A stretch of 64,000 bases of DNA from Eutrigla gurnardus. Taxonomy: Eukaryota > Chordata > Actinopteri > Perciformes > Triglidae. The notes under the pieces are model-generated. The model had not been told where the DNA came from. It saw only the letters and a list, made by a program, of their open reading frames with translations, and did no database searches. Shown in pieces: positions 12,422-44,100 of the stretch. Each line of letters starts with the position of its first letter. Position 1 is the stretch's first letter. The stretch lies in NCBI GenBank assembly GCA_963514095.1, contig OY741270.1, forward strand, positions 20,237,156-20,301,155, given 5' to 3'. The position numbers and the translations under genes were made by a program.

Positions 12422-15400
12422 CGAACACACGCACACAGCCCAGAGGTTGTCTGTTCCAGTCAGCGATCTATCCAGTTTAGAGCAAATGAACCACCGTTGA
12501 ACCCAAATGGAATGAGACATGGCAATCATCTAATCCATCTAATTCTTAATGAAGAATTTATCATTCAAATTATTTTAAAGCAGATTTTTACAAAGTCTGT
12601 GCATCCAGAGTTGGGAAATGAAGAATAAGATAATCTCCTAATTCTTTTTTTTTTATTTGTTTGGGAGGTTTTTTTTACATTATTTTTAATTCTTTAATTT
12701 TTCGGGAGAGGATGAGCTGTGTACTCACTGGAAGAACAACAATTTTAATTATGACCTCCAGGTAGGTGCCTTGTATGAACAGACACACTTAAAAATGTAC
12801 TGCTGAAATGATGAACACGACTGCAACGGAGCAGAGGCATGGCTGTCTTCATGTTGCGGCGGTGGCTCGGAGACGGAGCGGGTCGTCCTCTAATCAGCTA
12901 TCAGTGTGAGAATGATGTTGACATGGAAGAAAGGTGCGAGTCCATTCATCATTTGGCTTGTTTTTCTGGAATAAATGAATAGAGATTGTGAAAAGGAGAC
13001 GTCGGCCCTGTGACCCTTATCTCCTAAAACAAGAAAAGATGCTGCATGAAGGAGGATAAGCCCTCTGTACAATGACAACATGATCATAAAAGTACATATA
13101 TAAATCTCATACTGAAACTTAGTTACTATGCTGCCTGTATGTATGAGTGTTGTATGTTTCACACAATTGCAGAATCCTTCACTCTTCATGGACACTGATA
13201 ATAGCTGCCTCAGTTGCATTCACTTACAATAGGACCACACTGCTGAGAAGACAGCTCCTCCTACGCTGTCCAGTGACAACTTCAATAAATATTTAATAGC
13301 TGCTGCTCCTCCAGGAATAAAAAAAATTGTGTCATTTCTTTCACCACGCCAGAAGAGTTTTTAAGAGTTAAGCAATCAAGTTTGAACATGCATTTATGTA
13401 TGTATTTGTATATCTTTACTGTGTTTATTACACATTTATCTTTAAAAAACATTTAAGACATGACTTTATATTTATGCAGTCATATACCTGAGTTACTCAC
13501 TTGTTACGCACACCAAGAAAACCTCCACGGGCTTCCTGCAAGCTCCAGTACGCACGATGCACACGAGTGTGGTAAATATAAGAGCATGCATATGATATTA
13601 ATGAAGCTCCTTTCTTTTGCTCCTACCAATCCTCCACACTGAACTTTAATTAGGACAGAAATATTCTGAACAATCCTGAAAATCTGGTGTTCCCTTCCGG
13701 CCAAGTTGTGCACACACACACTCACACACTCACAGAACAACACACCATCGAGACATTGCTCTTCCTACAGGGCACCAGAATTTCTCTCAGCATTAATTTG
13801 CCAGAAAATCAAATTCATCCCAAGTTCCTATCTCTGCAAAGTGCCGCCATGCGACCATCAGGCAAGATGTAATGCTCAAGTAATTTCCATTCTTGCTATA
13901 ATGCCTGCAAAGTAACAGTCGGACTAATAAGTGTGTAATGGCAAAAGCAAGAAGTCTGGTTTTGGGCACATTTTTTAAATACCTAGTTAATATCTAATTA
14001 CGCAAATCCACAGCTGGCAGGAATTTCACTTTAGATTTCTGAATCTGTGCCTTGAGCAAAGAAGCCGAGCCCCCCCAAAAAAATGTTCAATGCAGTGATA
14101 AATGGTTTTAAGCATGAATTAAAAATAAAAAAGTCCATAACTCCCACACATACAGTAACATGCAATTATGTAATTACCCGCTCAAAACGCTGTTTTATTA
14201 CTGGCAGATGATTGATGTGAAAAATGCGAAGTATTATTCTCCCTGGTTGATGGTTTTCTATTTCCTATCTTCAGTCCTGTCAATGCACCGCATCATCTTT
14301 TCCATCATTCTCAGGTCCCGGTGTCAAATTCAAATTTCTCCCTCTGCAGGGGGAGGTTGAACTTCATGTCTGGTGATGGAGCCTCTCCAGACAGGGAGCT
14401 GCGTTTCTTTTTGCCGTGGCGTTTGCGTACATTTATAGGTCAAGTTGGATGGTATCCGATTTGAAGCGCAAGCACAGCCTTTTATCGATGTGGAGAGCTG
14501 GCCTTTCTGTCAACCTCTGTCTCGGTCTCCTGCCGCCTGTGCTCCTCAGATTAGAACGGACAGCTGCCTCACTTTCTGACCCGACTACCTCACCGGCAGA
14601 GAGAGGAGCCGAGGCTGAGAGAGGATGCAGAGGATAGAGCGAGGAGGAGATAGGACTAAGAAATGTGAAAAGGACGGAGGGAGAGGAAATCTGGTCTGAG
14701 AAGAGCGGGGTCAGAGCGAACCACTGGATGACGGCAGGGATGGAGCGTTATTCCATTTCAAAGGCTTTTCAGCAGGACTTTATCTCTAATGAAATATGGT
14801 AGCAAGGTGGAGACTCCAGAAAGCAGACATCTTTAAGCTTAATCCACCCGTTTCACAGTTTCATGCTGCTGTGCACTTTAAGTTCAAGATCTAACTTCAA
14901 GATCTTCACTTTGTAGTCAGAAGCAACACAGCTTAACCCTCGACAAAGTGCTCTTCAGACAGCATCACAGGCTGGAAGTGTCTGGGCAGTGACGTTCAGG
15001 TACGGGGAAGAGTGCAGGAGCTCACATGTGCTGTATTTAACACTAAAATATCATTTTAATTTGCCTTCTAAATAATACTGGACAGTGTTACAATGAGTGG
15101 ACGGAATCCAACACTGTCTGATGGTGTCGACCAATCAGACAGCAACTAGTTAGTGAAAAAGCATATCCCGTCAAGGCTGAACACCTCCTGTTTTATTTTG
15201 TTTTTTTCACTCACTCTGTTCATGGACTCCAACTTTACTTCCTCTCGCCGCTGCACTCGCCTCACCTGCACCTCATCCCCAATTAGTCACCCGGTGTGTA
15301 TACACACACCACCTCCCTGTCAGGTTGCCTCAATTTGTGTTGAGCTTTCCAGCTTTTGTTTGCTTCGGACTTTGTCTTTCAGCTGATTTCTGTGTGCGAG

Positions 15401-15949
15401 TGTCTGCTCTTGGTCCAGCCATAACAAAAGAAAATACGTTTTTATATTACTTTTGTAATCTGAGTCTATATACTATTGATTGATTGAACCAATCCCCTCT
15501 CTTGCTTTCCCTCCTTCCCACTGCAGCTGCGCCTGTCATAGACCCTTTATTCCCTTTTCCTTCCTTTTTTATGATAGATAAATGGAGGTGAAGGTAAAAA
15601 AAAAGAGACGTCTGAACCACACACAGAGGGGATCCAGTTACATTGTTGACTTGCTGCAGCAGCAGACTGTCAATCCGTTCTAGCTGAAAGACTCCGTCAC
15701 AAACACATGACAGCAGGTAGAGGCAACTTACAGAGCAGAGAGTTCACCCTGAGCCTGTACATGTTGCATTGTACAATAGAAGGGGCTTGTCAAAGGGATC
15801 ATGTTTGAGAGGATGTGTGTGGGTGTATGTGCTGCTCCGTGTCTGTCTGTGCAGGCATGAGTGACTGCAAAGGCTCAAGCTGTTTTGGACAAAATAAGTC
15901 ATACAACCAGCACCTCAAAAGCTCAGTAATATAGGCACCATATCTTGTT

Positions 15950-16025
15950 TGTTTAATCCAAGCCAAATCCAGGCTAGCCGTTTCCAGTCTTTATGCTAAG
16001 CTAAGGCGACCAGTTGCTGGATTGA
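15950..16025 (+). repeat. dispersed repeat fragment (family B)
   Basis: The stretch contains 'aggctagccgtttccagtct' followed by 'ttatgctaagctaag'. The same phrase recurs at about 29795-29840 in the same orientation. I recognise it as a common fish interspersed repeat. This copy is short and diverged. Confidence 0.6.
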
Positions 16026-19000
16026 ACTTTTCATTAAATGGGAACACAGTCTACCCTTTGCATCACATATAAAGCCTGTGTGTATGTATGTGTTTGTATG
16101 CATGTGTGTGCAGGCAGGTGTGACGACATTGCCTTCTTATGTTTCATAACCACCTGACAGATCACAGCTACAGGCTTTTCTTCATTCCAGAAATATCTGA
16201 AATGCCTTTTCTCTTGAGCCCCTTGCAGAAAAAGAAAAGCCATGAAATATCTGCGGTGAAATCACATCATCTCCTCGGCCCCAGCTCAGGGTTCAGGGGG
16301 GTGAAAACTAACATCTCAGGTTTCCCCGCAAAGGCTTAGCTTGTCAACAATGATTCAGTCAGAGGACACTATTTAATACAACAGGGATTCAGTGTGCACC
16401 TTAATCCAATTACACAAATCTGCATTTCAAATATTCAGATCCAGAAGTATTATTGTATTTTCTGAGAAACCCGAGGGCTTTTCTTAAAAGCCAGGCCCTT
16501 CTGACCTGCCACCATCCAGGTTAGAGAGATGTTGTTTGTGCTCTCGGGGCGATGGGGAATTTAAATTGAAGGCATTTGTCCTTAAAATCAACATTTCTTT
16601 TTACATCTTGATCACCATTAACCTTACATTGCTTATTCGAATGACTGCGTAGTTCCACTTAATGCTATAAATGAAACCACAAATGCAGTTTTGAATAAAT
16701 CAATCACGACACATTTTTTTTTAAAGGTCAAACTTCCTGTTGACATTTTCTCTGTTCAATTTTATGATTGCCAAGTAAATGAAAATAAAGTCCTATTTCA
16801 CAGACAGATCAGCAGCGAGGTGCGGACGGTGTATGAGTCTACTGAAACAAAGTGAATCAATTAATGGCTATTATGTCTGTGTCACAGCTGAATGGTTGGT
16901 GTAATTTATTGTTAATGAAGTTCTGGATTAGAAGTGACTTGTCTGGCATCAACCATAATGACTTGTAATGGATGGAAGATACAACAAAAAGAACCTCGAC
17001 TCTGAGGGGCTTGCCTTCTTGTTCTCTCTGTTTAATTCTAGCTGTATAAGAATCTTCTTGAAATTAAATTATGTGAACAAAACACCTGTGAAATGTTTAA
17101 TCAAAACATTTTTTTCACTCTGATAATAATACAGATATCTCCAAAAGATCTTCTAAATGCTCATAATTTAAAAATACTTGCCTGTTTTATTCCAAGGGAT
17201 AAAAATAACATTGCATTAAAAGACCTGCAGCTAATTTGAGAATCCATCCTGCCGTTTAGATTTTTTTTGGTGTGAAACTGAGTCTCCACATTTTCCAAAT
17301 TAAGCTTTTGAAAACATTCCAAGATTTATTTCCGAGAGCTAAATGTGCTTAGATATGCAATCAAATCTTTTCTGGGTGAATGATAAAAGGTGTCTGAAAG
17401 CACTGTGAAAGGCAGAAATCAGGCTGCAACACAAATGCAAAAAAGGGTAGAGCCGAGGGAAACGGCTTCCTGGGGAGCACTCCAACACACCGGGGAAATG
17501 AAACGAGGTTGAAGCTGGTGCAGCGTGAGCTGTGGGGCGCCGAGCGTGAGTTCAGTTCCAGTGGAGTTGGCTCGAAACGGCGAGGTGACGGCAGAAAGTA
17601 ACTAGACGAAAAAAGACTACGGTCACCTTGGAGGAACTGGAAAGTTGAATCCCATGGGATGATGACGAGGCAGGTACATGATGTTCTTCTAGGCCCGTCA
17701 AACCAGCCATCTGCTGGGGCGAGGTGAGGGTATCTCTGTCCACAGTGAGAGCGTTCCATCATGCTAAACATGTCAACACCCACCACTTGATTGTTACTAT
17801 TGAACTTTGACTGAGGAATGTTGTTGATCATCCCAACAATGTTGTGTAATCAGAGCCTCACAAGATGCTGACTTAATCCCGCCTACGCTCTGATTGGTCA
17901 ACTGTTTTCTCCGAGCCAGAAACATCTGTCATTGGGCACGACGGCAAATCCGTTTGACCTCCCGATGCTGAAAAAAAATCTGAGATGTGGTGCAGCAATT
18001 CAGAGCTGCGGAACTAGGCTTAGTGAGGATCTAGCAAGACAAAATTTGATTTACAACTCATTTATAATGTTTTTTTTTTGTGTGTTCCTTTTCTTTGCTC
18101 CAGATTGAATCAAGAAACATCACCCAAACGACACCTGCGATATAAAATGCCCACATTTTGCACCCTGAAGTGAATATATTCATTACTTTTAGCGGGATCC
18201 TGTCATGAAACGACAAGTCAGACAGGTGGAAATGTTGACCAAAGTCATTCGAATTCACCCTCTTGGAAAAAACATGAATTACCCTCTAAATCAATGTGCC
18301 AAGTCATGACAGTTCCCTTTCACAACGAATGCAGGCGAACAGACGGTCATGCAAGTGTGAGAGCTTCGCACAATCAATACACATTTGTGTGTTATCATAG
18401 GGGATCGTGCACCTGCGATACATCACCGTGATTACAGTCAAAGCCAAAGCAACCCCCTCCTCCCCCGTTGCCCTCTGGTCCTCTTTTGTTCTCTTCAGCA
18501 ATCTCCCCCTATTACAATAACCTCGACCCTTTTGTCCGTCCCTCCCCTGGAAAAATAAACAAGCTCTTGTCGAGCAGCCCCTCTCATTAGCCCCTTTGGC
18601 TGGACAGCTTTTCACATGAAACAAGCTGGTGTTATGGCAACTCACTCTTCACTGCACAGCTCTGGTGTGAAGTCAGGTGTTGTAAAGGGTGAAGAATGTG
18701 GGCCAGGTAATTCTTGAAGAACGCCAAACAGAAAAACTAAGAGACGAGAAGTCTTCTTAGCTTGAAGTTGATGAAGATTTGGAAAAATAAACGATTTATT
18801 GAAGGATGAATAGAAATCTTACTCTTCATCACACCACCTGTCTGTGAAATCCTCGTTCATTATTTGCATTTCTTTGTGAAGACGAAGGACACGCTGTGCT
18901 GCCTCACGCAGAGTCATCCATCCACCACCAGCAACACACATGCACGCAAGAAACGGTGCGCTTGCATTGACTGCTGGTGCTGAGACAGGAAATGAAGGGG

Positions 19001-20132
19001 AGCCATATCGCCCAGCAATAACACCGTGTTGACGACAACGAGGCTCTGGCCGCGGACGGAGGGAGAGATGAAAACACAATGATTCAGAGGACAGAACACT
19101 CTCACAAACTGATCAATACGCACCAGTGTGCTGCATCGACCCCCAGAATAGAAAACAATCCTACTCTCGTTTGTAGCCCACGCACGCTGTTCATTGCTCA
19201 TGTCAGTCTGCACTTTCTTCTCCAATCACTTGTGATAGAACACATGTGCTTGCTGTCGATGTGAAAACGAGCGCAAACTATCGTTTAAACTCTCTGGATT
19301 AAGTGGGAGTTAAAGAAGGAGGCAGAAAAAGACATTCAATAAGGGGTAATCTCACTCAGGTTGCTTCAATGCAAATGAGTATTAAAGGACATATGGGTGG
19401 TTTAAGTTTTTGTTCAATTTTAGTGAAAAGAACATTTAGACTCATTATCATTGTATAGTAATCTCATATGACAGGGTTTCCTATGAACTCCTTGGCCCCA
19501 AATGTGCAATTTTATCAATTATTCATATTTACCTGCATGTAGGTAGATGAAACTGGGAATCAATCTAACACAAAATAATGCAACACTGCCACCACTAGGA
19601 CTGTGCTACGTATTACAACATAACGTGGCTACATGAGGAAGACGAGCAATAAAAAATAAATAAATAACCACATCCGATTGTGGTTCTTCATGGACAACCT
19701 TAACAAGGGAGCCACATAAATGGGATCACACTTAAATTAATCAAATATGCATTTGTAGTTTTCATATATGGGATTTCTGCATTACAATTCTATTTGTTTG
19801 GGTGGCATGTTTATTCAGTGTAGTTAAGGGTTTCTTTTTCATGTTTCTGAATTTTCATTCAATAATTTTGCCCTAGTTCATAATAATTTAAGTTATACAG
19901 AAATAATACATAATATATAAAAAATACACTTTGCGTGTCACAATATTCAATTGATTTCTTTAAAAACAACAAATAAATGTGTGGCTGTGTTTGTGAGCAC
20001 CCACTCTTTTGTATTTAGTCTATAAAAAAACAAAAGAAAGGAGACATCATGTTGAATTGAAGAAGATTTGAAAGCACAATTGAGGCCATAACCTCATGTT
20101 TACAATGTTTACTGCAATAAATAAAGGGAGAA

Positions 20133-20310
20133 GTTGAGTAATTTTCTCAGACATCCAGGCAATTGGACTTCTTCTTGCAACCATATGAGTCGGATCCTGA
20201 TGGCCAGGATAGAGAATGCACGTTTAAGGCACTTCAGCATTGGCATCACCTTTCAGAACCAGAGGTTGCCGCCTGCTATGTACTCACCTGATGACAAGTT
20301 TAAACTCCCA
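20133..20310 (+). repeat. dispersed repeat fragment (family A), plus orientation
   Basis: The block 'aggcacttcagcattggc' and the following 'cagaaccagaggttgccgcc' match, in reverse complement, the family A copy near 945-1018. The two copies are therefore inverted relative to each other and about 19 kb apart. Confidence 0.55.
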
Positions 20311-20785
20311 TTTTGATAATTCCAATAAACTTTACATTATCTGTTGTTGTGTCACTATATACAGCCTAAGTAATGAATGCCTGAAACTCAGCTTGAGACC
20401 CCGGTCAACCATGCAAGTCTACCTCCTCTTTTCAAGATACAACACTGCCCCCCCGTGGCAGTTAATAAATATTACAACCAGCTGAGGACACACATCTCTC
20501 GGGGAGGCTGGAGGACACACAGAAAGTGCAGCCATCGGCAGCAGCAACTTGGACGCTGACAGGGAACAGAATTGGTATTGTCTTCAATGGTGAAGTGTGT
20601 CTTTTTAACAGCACATGATTTGTCGTGTGCTGCAGCCCCTGTGGAAATAGGATGAGATCTGGTCGTGGCTCGGACTCAGTCACATGGTGTCCGGATGGTC
20701 AGCTGTGAGAGCCACATCACTCTGTGTCGACCGTTAACCAGGCATCTGCTGTCAGTGTGTGACCACGGGGGATTCCCATCTCAGC

Positions 20786-37904
<17,119 letters not shown>

Positions 37905-39235
37905 GTCCCGCCACCTGCCCGGCTCTTTCTTCAACTGCCCCCCTTTTTTGCCCTCGACAGCCATGGACATCCTCTTTGCCCAGGTGCCAGAATTACACTG
38001 GCACCCATGTTGGGCTATCCATCCCTCCTCCCACTTTCTTTCTACCCAGAATCCTCAGTTCTCCTTCATTCCTGCTGCCCCAGCGCAGAAGCCCTGTATC
38101 CTCCTCCTTCGATTTCTGCTTTCTCAGGTTTTTTTCTTTATTTGGAGAGGATTGGGGCGTTTGTTTGTGTGTCTCTTAGCCCTCGCCACATTTATTGTGT
38201 CCCCCACCCCCCCACATAGGTTCCTCTCACCTTCCTTCCTCCTTCCACCACCTCCCCCCCGTGTGCGCTCACTGTAAATGTGGAACCTGGGAGTACGGAT
38301 GCCACGGCGCTGGTTCATTCATTCCTTCTTGCAAACACAGTGGTTTGGATGTTGAAACATAGGAACTGACTGACTCACTGTCTAAGGATCGTCTCTTGGT
38401 CTCTGCTTGGGTTTCTTTTCCGTCAAAGGGAACAAAAACAGAACCTTGTTGGTCCGAGGAAAGACGAGACTTTCCTGTCATCTGTTGTATGTTTTCTTAA
38501 TTTTTTGCTCTAACAGACATCTTGTCAGTGCCAAGACTCTTGTGTTCTATATGTTTGTTTGTTTCATGTTTTTATCTGTGACTTCTACGGGGACACCTGC
38601 CTTTGTCTTTGGTCACTGGTGTTTTTTTTTGTTGTTGTTTTTTTTCTTTTTAGTTTAGCGCACCAGACCAAACTGAGGCTCGTCCTTAGCCTTGCAATGT
38701 CCAGAAAAGGTGGCGAGGAAAAGAAGAAGTTGTCCTGTGGACATCAGACACTTTACATTTTATTGTTTTGTGCCATGCAGCTCTTTTTTATATGCTTGCT
38801 CTCCATACGTTCATTGGCAATATTTGGAAAACCAGACCATAGTGTGATCACTTTGACAGTTGAAACAATGGTACTTGCTGTTTTTTTTTTTTATTATTAT
38901 TATTTTAGTAGATGAGGATGAACCTAAATGAAAGCTTTTTTGGGGGGAATTTGCTACCTAAGTTGCAGGAGCAATATCCAGGAGATGGACGGCCACATGG
39001 TGTTGGAGGTGAGTAAATCTCTTCAGTCAGTACCATTGTTTAAACTAAGGAGGTCTGCTAGATTTTCTTCATATTTGATGTGTCGTATTTCTTTGTCCTG
39101 TCTCTGGAGGTTAAGTAGTGTGGATGTCAGGTTTTCGGATTATTATTATTATTTTGTTTGTTTCTGGCTATTCAGGATGCCCAACGCTGAAACAGACTGG
39201 TATCAAATGGCCACAAACAATACCAGATGCTGAAA

Positions 39236-39241
39236 AATAAA
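39236..39241 (+). promoter_or_regulatory. ppp2r5c: ppp2r5c proximal poly(A) signal
   Basis: An AATAAA lies 1.3 kb after the stop codon. The sequence downstream has GT-rich words typical of a cleavage region. It would give a shorter 3' UTR without the Pumilio word. Confidence 0.5.
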
Positions 39242-39732
39242 CTGACATTGTGACTTGGCTTGTTAACTGTATTAATACTGTATTTGCTTGAATGCAAAAA
39301 GATGTAAATTAAAAACTACCATGTTAAACATGTACCTTTTACCCCTGGAGGAATGCCATTCACCAAACTGATTTCTGTTGTCGAGGTCATTGCATTTATG
39401 GAACGGTCCTGCTTGCTGGGAGAGATGTTTTATGGATTTTATGAGTTTGGAGTCGAGAGACGTTTTGAGGTTTTTATTTTAGTGCTGGAAAACGAGTCGT
39501 CCGTGATAGCGAGAGATGATTTAAAAATTATTTGGTGGCTTGTTCTCTTTCTGCAGGATCTTAGCAGATCTTTTTAATTTCACATATTATTTCCAAAACA
39601 TGATAACTTAAAGTGTCCTTTTGTATGTGATCTGTACTATATGATTCATTTAATATTGTATATATGATTTACCTTGTTTCATGTAGTGTTATATATCTAG
39701 ATTAATTTTGTACAAATTGTCCCTCTGTACAG

Positions 39733-39738
39733 AATAAA
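39733..39738 (+). promoter_or_regulatory. ppp2r5c: ppp2r5c main poly(A) signal candidate
   Basis: AATAAA in the context AGAATAAAACATC, about 1.83 kb after the stop codon. A further AATAAA at 39965-39970 could serve as a distal alternative. Confidence 0.6.
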
Positions 39739-40869
39739 ACATCAATAGCAAGTGAAAGAAGTCAATCTGGCACATACCGTCTTTTATTTTTCCTGGGTTT
39801 TTTTTGGATGTACTTTCAGTGACGACAAGGATTGAGAAAAATGTTCTTATTTTTATTATTAAAATCTACAAGGAATTTCCTCCCTCCTCTATATAACTGA
39901 CAAATGTTCATGCCCGTTCTGTGATCCGATCACTGTCTTTAGTGGTGTACAACTATATAGGATGAATAAAGAGATTATTTGAATATATATTTTCAACCAT
40001 GCATCCATTTTGGCTTTACTTGACTGGAAGGGCACATTTTAAATTATTATTTTGAAACCATACTTGTGTGCTTCACTATATAAACTCTATACCATTGGCT
40101 GTAACAAGGTGAATAAGGCTAGTATTACAATGAGGTTTTGTTTTTTTTCAATGAATTAAACAGCAGTATTGTTGCGAGTGAGTTTGAACACAAGGGGGAG
40201 CCAGAGACCTGAAATAGGATATTCACTCAGAGTGGTCTTGATCAGAATGCAAAGACTGATATCTGCAACACCACTGGTAGCATTCATCCTCCCGGTATCA
40301 ATACTCTCATCTTTGATATATATGATATTCAGCAAAGAATAATAATACATGTTATTTATGGGAGCCTTTCAGGACACTCAACGACACCTTACTTGTACAC
40401 AAATATCCATCCAAGCAAAAATACAGTCAGTCAGATGCTCCGTGTAACATCCCGACAAGAAAAACCCTTTGCGACGACAAACTTAGTCTTAATGTGAAAT
40501 AATTTGACATCAGTGTTCATCAGTGGACAAATGTTTCTCCATAATAGAAACTCTTCTGGAACTGTTCCACCAGAAAATAAGTTTCAAAAATAAACTTAGC
40601 AGTTTAACATGTGATTTTCAATGTTTTCTGTTTCTCAGACTGTTTTTACATCCATTTTAATTGATTCAACTTGTCGGCAATGCAATCATATCAAACAATG
40701 CCAAAACTGTCCTATTCTTTGACATTTTGCTTTGTTTGCTACTTTCGTGTTGATAAAAACACATTTTCTTTTAGTCATAATTTTGAGTAATTGTCATCAC
40801 AGTTTGTCATTTAAGATTCATCAGTGTTTTTGTTGATATGACAAAGAAACTAACATTGAAGTTGAGCTG

Positions 40870-41100
40870 AAATGAAAAACAAAAGAATCAATTATGAGCT
40901 CATGATTGATTGTTTCAGTCATTTTTCAAGCAAACACGTGAAACATTGTCAGATTTCAGCTTCACGAATATAACAATTTTCTCCTTTTCTTTGTTATATA
41001 TGACAATAACCTGAATATCCTTGTGTTTTAGACTGTTGGTTGAACAAACAAGACATTTGAAAATCACTTTCTTACAAAACAATGACTCGGTCAATAGAAA
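40870..41100 (+). repeat. dispersed repeat family C, copy 1
   Basis: Phrases 'cagtcatttttcaagcaaa', 'tttcagcttcacgaatat', 'cttttctttgttatatatga' and 'agactgttggttgaacaaac' occur in the order of an abundant teleost interspersed repeat. The copy is diverged. Similar ordered phrases occur at 46340-46535 and 60255-60470. Confidence 0.65.
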
Positions 41101-44100
41101 CATTTAAAAAAAATCAGCAGGTTATAAAGAAAGTAATCATAATATAAATCCATGGATTTAATTTAATGAAGTAATCTCTGTCATCCTTTCTTCTTTTGCA
41201 ACGAGCAGACTACATCTAGGAAAGCGATGTGAGTGTTCAAAGCTCCTTCATAGGTAGAAATGAAGAATTAGATTTTCCTAGAAGTAGCGAAAAGTAAGGA
41301 TCAACATTTCTTTTTATTGCAACACGTGCTTTATGGATTACTTCCTGTTTCATCGTTGTATTTCTTTAACAGTTGGCTGTAGTAGATTATCTCCCGGTGC
41401 TGAGAGAGTATTAAATCTCGATGTTACACAAGGTGAACATGAAGCCATCAGTCACAAAGTGTGTTTGTTTGGGGGGTTTTTTTCGGGAGGGGGGGGTGTT
41501 TTCAGGGAAGTCAACATTTTTTAATTTCCCAGACATTTTTCACAAGATCTGTTGCTTTGTCCCGAGCTGACAGCCCCGGTGGATATAAACCCGGGATACA
41601 CATTTGGCCTGAAGTACCAATGTTGTAAACTAACTTCTCCCTTCCTCCATTAAAGCAAGGTGAGCAGGATGGATGACTAGACTTATATACTAGTTTATAG
41701 TCCTGTTAGATGTTCAGACATGCAGCACAAAAAACTTCTATTGATGCATTTATAAGGTTTATTAAGAACAAACTGTATTATAGTCATTAATAACTGTGTA
41801 TGGAAATGGATTTTCTTTAGTCTGCTTATCCTCTCAGGTTTGTTTCAGCTATTTGACCTACTACTCATGCAGAAACCTCAAATGTTACAGCACCACAGCA
41901 AAAGTCTGGGCAAACATTCTGTTTACTATCCTGTTAGCCATCTTCTTAAAAATAGTTCCATCGTTATTTATTACAGTGACCATTGATAATAGTTTTTTTT
42001 TTATGTTTACCCTCATTCTGTATTCGGTCCTCTGATGTCTAAATAGTTAATGTGATCACATGTGTCTCCACAGGCAAAGTTTCTTCTTTGGAGCCATGCT
42101 ATTCATTCCAGCACAGCTCCGGGGTCCCGACGAGAACTCAATGTGCTCCTTTTCTCCGTCTGAACTGGAGACCTTTGCTGCACTCCAGCAGGGAAATACT
42201 TTGTTTAATCAATCCCCCTTTTTTGTGACATTATCTGGTTAATATTCTTGTCATTTGTTTTCCAATTGGCTGCTTATTTCACATCATATATACCATGATG
42301 CCAGTATGCATTTGCCTATATTGGCTTTCTTTTCACCCTTTTCTGCACCTCCATTGGCCATCTGACTGGATTCTGATTAAAAATGCATGTGATATGTGTG
42401 TGGAGAGCCTGTAATTGTGAGAATTTCAAATTATTTTGATATACGTCGTCAACATAACATAACAAGCGTCTTCAGTAGCCTGGTGGGGAAATCAGCCGTG
42501 CAGCTGCCAATCTGCTCTTAGTAATGTGCTGTGACCTCGGTGATAATGAAAGATTATCAAAGCGATTTCTGCCTCTCTATCTTTCTGCGTATTCACAGTG
42601 AACCTGAAGCCAAGGTGTCTCCGTTTGCTTTTTTATCTATTCTTTTTTTTTCTTTTTAAGCATCGTCGCTGACAGGTTGCAAACAGAGAGCGATTCTATC
42701 TGTGCATTCGACCTGGCATGACATCAAAGTGTCTGATTGGGTACTGCAGGCCCGAATGCCCTGTGGTTGCTTTGTTGTGCGTGTCTCCTTTGACAGCTAT
42801 ATTGCTAACATAACCATACAATTATCAGATATGTGTTGTTGGATATCTGCCAGTGACATGGGGCTCTGCTACGGCGCCAGAATGTTTGTCACTTTTATGA
42901 CACCTAATCCTCGAGGAACATTCGAAATGTGGTATTTTATACACATTCAAGGGCTGGGAAGATGTAGCATGAAAAGACAGAATAAAAAGGAATTACGTTA
43001 TGTGATTTTTGTGATGCGTCGGGGAAATACAGGCAATTCAGAAATGAATTCTCACTGATCCGGGGCAGAGCTGCTCTTTCAAATCCCACAGCATCTCCTG
43101 GGCTTGTGCATCACAGTGTATTGTTGCCAAGCTGTCCTCGCATGCCCTACCTGACTCACAGGTGGCTCAGAGCCAAGACTGACAGACTGCTGGAAGGGAA
43201 ACCTGCCTCCATCTGGAACACCACAGACTGCCAGTAACAGCCAGCTCATAGGCAAAATGTTACATCGTCCGTCTGTCTGCCTTCCTTCTTACCTTCCTGG
43301 CTGTCGATCTGTCTGTCTGCCTTTCCTGAACAGACGCAGCATACCTAGAAATCAAGATAGTGTTGCATAGAATGAGTTCTATTCCTCTGGATTTACTTCA
43401 AGGTTTACTCTGTAAAACACAAGTGTGAAATTGAAAGTAATTACAGGGAACCGGCATTCCGACCCTGAGACGACATGACCAGATGAAACCAGATCGCCGA
43501 AGCCCCCCAAAACGGGCCCTCATTGTAATTCTAACATTACAGATGTGAATTGAAGCAGAAACTATGGTGTTTCTGTTGTGCTCTTTAATACAAACATCTG
43601 TAGACCATCAGCTAAATGCACGACAGGGCCAGCTGACACACAATTACATGTTATGATGGAGGACGGCTTGACTTTGACAACCATCTTCAACATTTATGAT
43701 TACAGCTTTTGCCTCACTCTTTCTTTTTGGGGAGAGTTAGTTATGTTTACCCGCAATTTATTCCTTCAGATACTGAGCTTCATTTCATGTGAGTGACGTA
43801 GTTCAGTAAGACATGAGTCAGTCTGGACAACATTCATCGACAGGTCTCTAATGAATCCTGACTCGTTTTTTTTTGGTGGTGGTAGGCGGTTGTAACACAT
43901 ACCTATTGATACCCATCATTGTTTATGATCTTTAAGGAGTGTGGTTTCTCAAAATGTAATTTCCTTTGCTGAATTGTCATAATCTGCTATCATTTATAGC
44001 ATGCAGGCAGGAATTGAAAAGGAGTATATTCACCTGCCCCAAAGGTTGCATAAGAGAAACTGTCACATATGACAAATATAGGACACTATACATCGTCATG

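Larger units (their letters stand above)
12422..20785. other. intergenic region before ppp2r5c
   Basis: No gene is recognised. The longest open frame (156 codons, minus strand, 17361-17831) shows no domain and no homolog I know. Dispersed repeat fragments occur at about 15950-16025 and 20133-20310. The last 300 bases before 20786 may be 5' UTR of the long ppp2r5c transcript; I see no TATA box or CpG-rich promoter there. Confidence 0.55.
37905..39760 (+). other. ppp2r5c: ppp2r5c 3' UTR
   Basis: The stretch is T- and C-rich and lacks further exons. It includes a Pumilio-type word TGTATATA at 39657-39664 and several TGTAAAT words. The 3' end is placed at about 20 bases after the AATAAA at 39733. 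Chance open frames within it are not coding. Confidence 0.7.

Noticed and set aside
17361..17831. 156-codon minus-strand open frame
   Set aside because: It shows no recognisable domain, homolog or splice context, and its length is within chance for a 64-kb window.
18819..19225. Overlapping minus-strand frames with a faint ankyrin-like phrase (GDMAPLHFLSQH)
   Set aside because: The resemblance spans one short phrase only. No repeat array and no splice sites are seen.
42702..43058. 118-codon plus-strand open frame
   Set aside because: I recognise no family and no flanking exon. It is more likely non-coding sequence.
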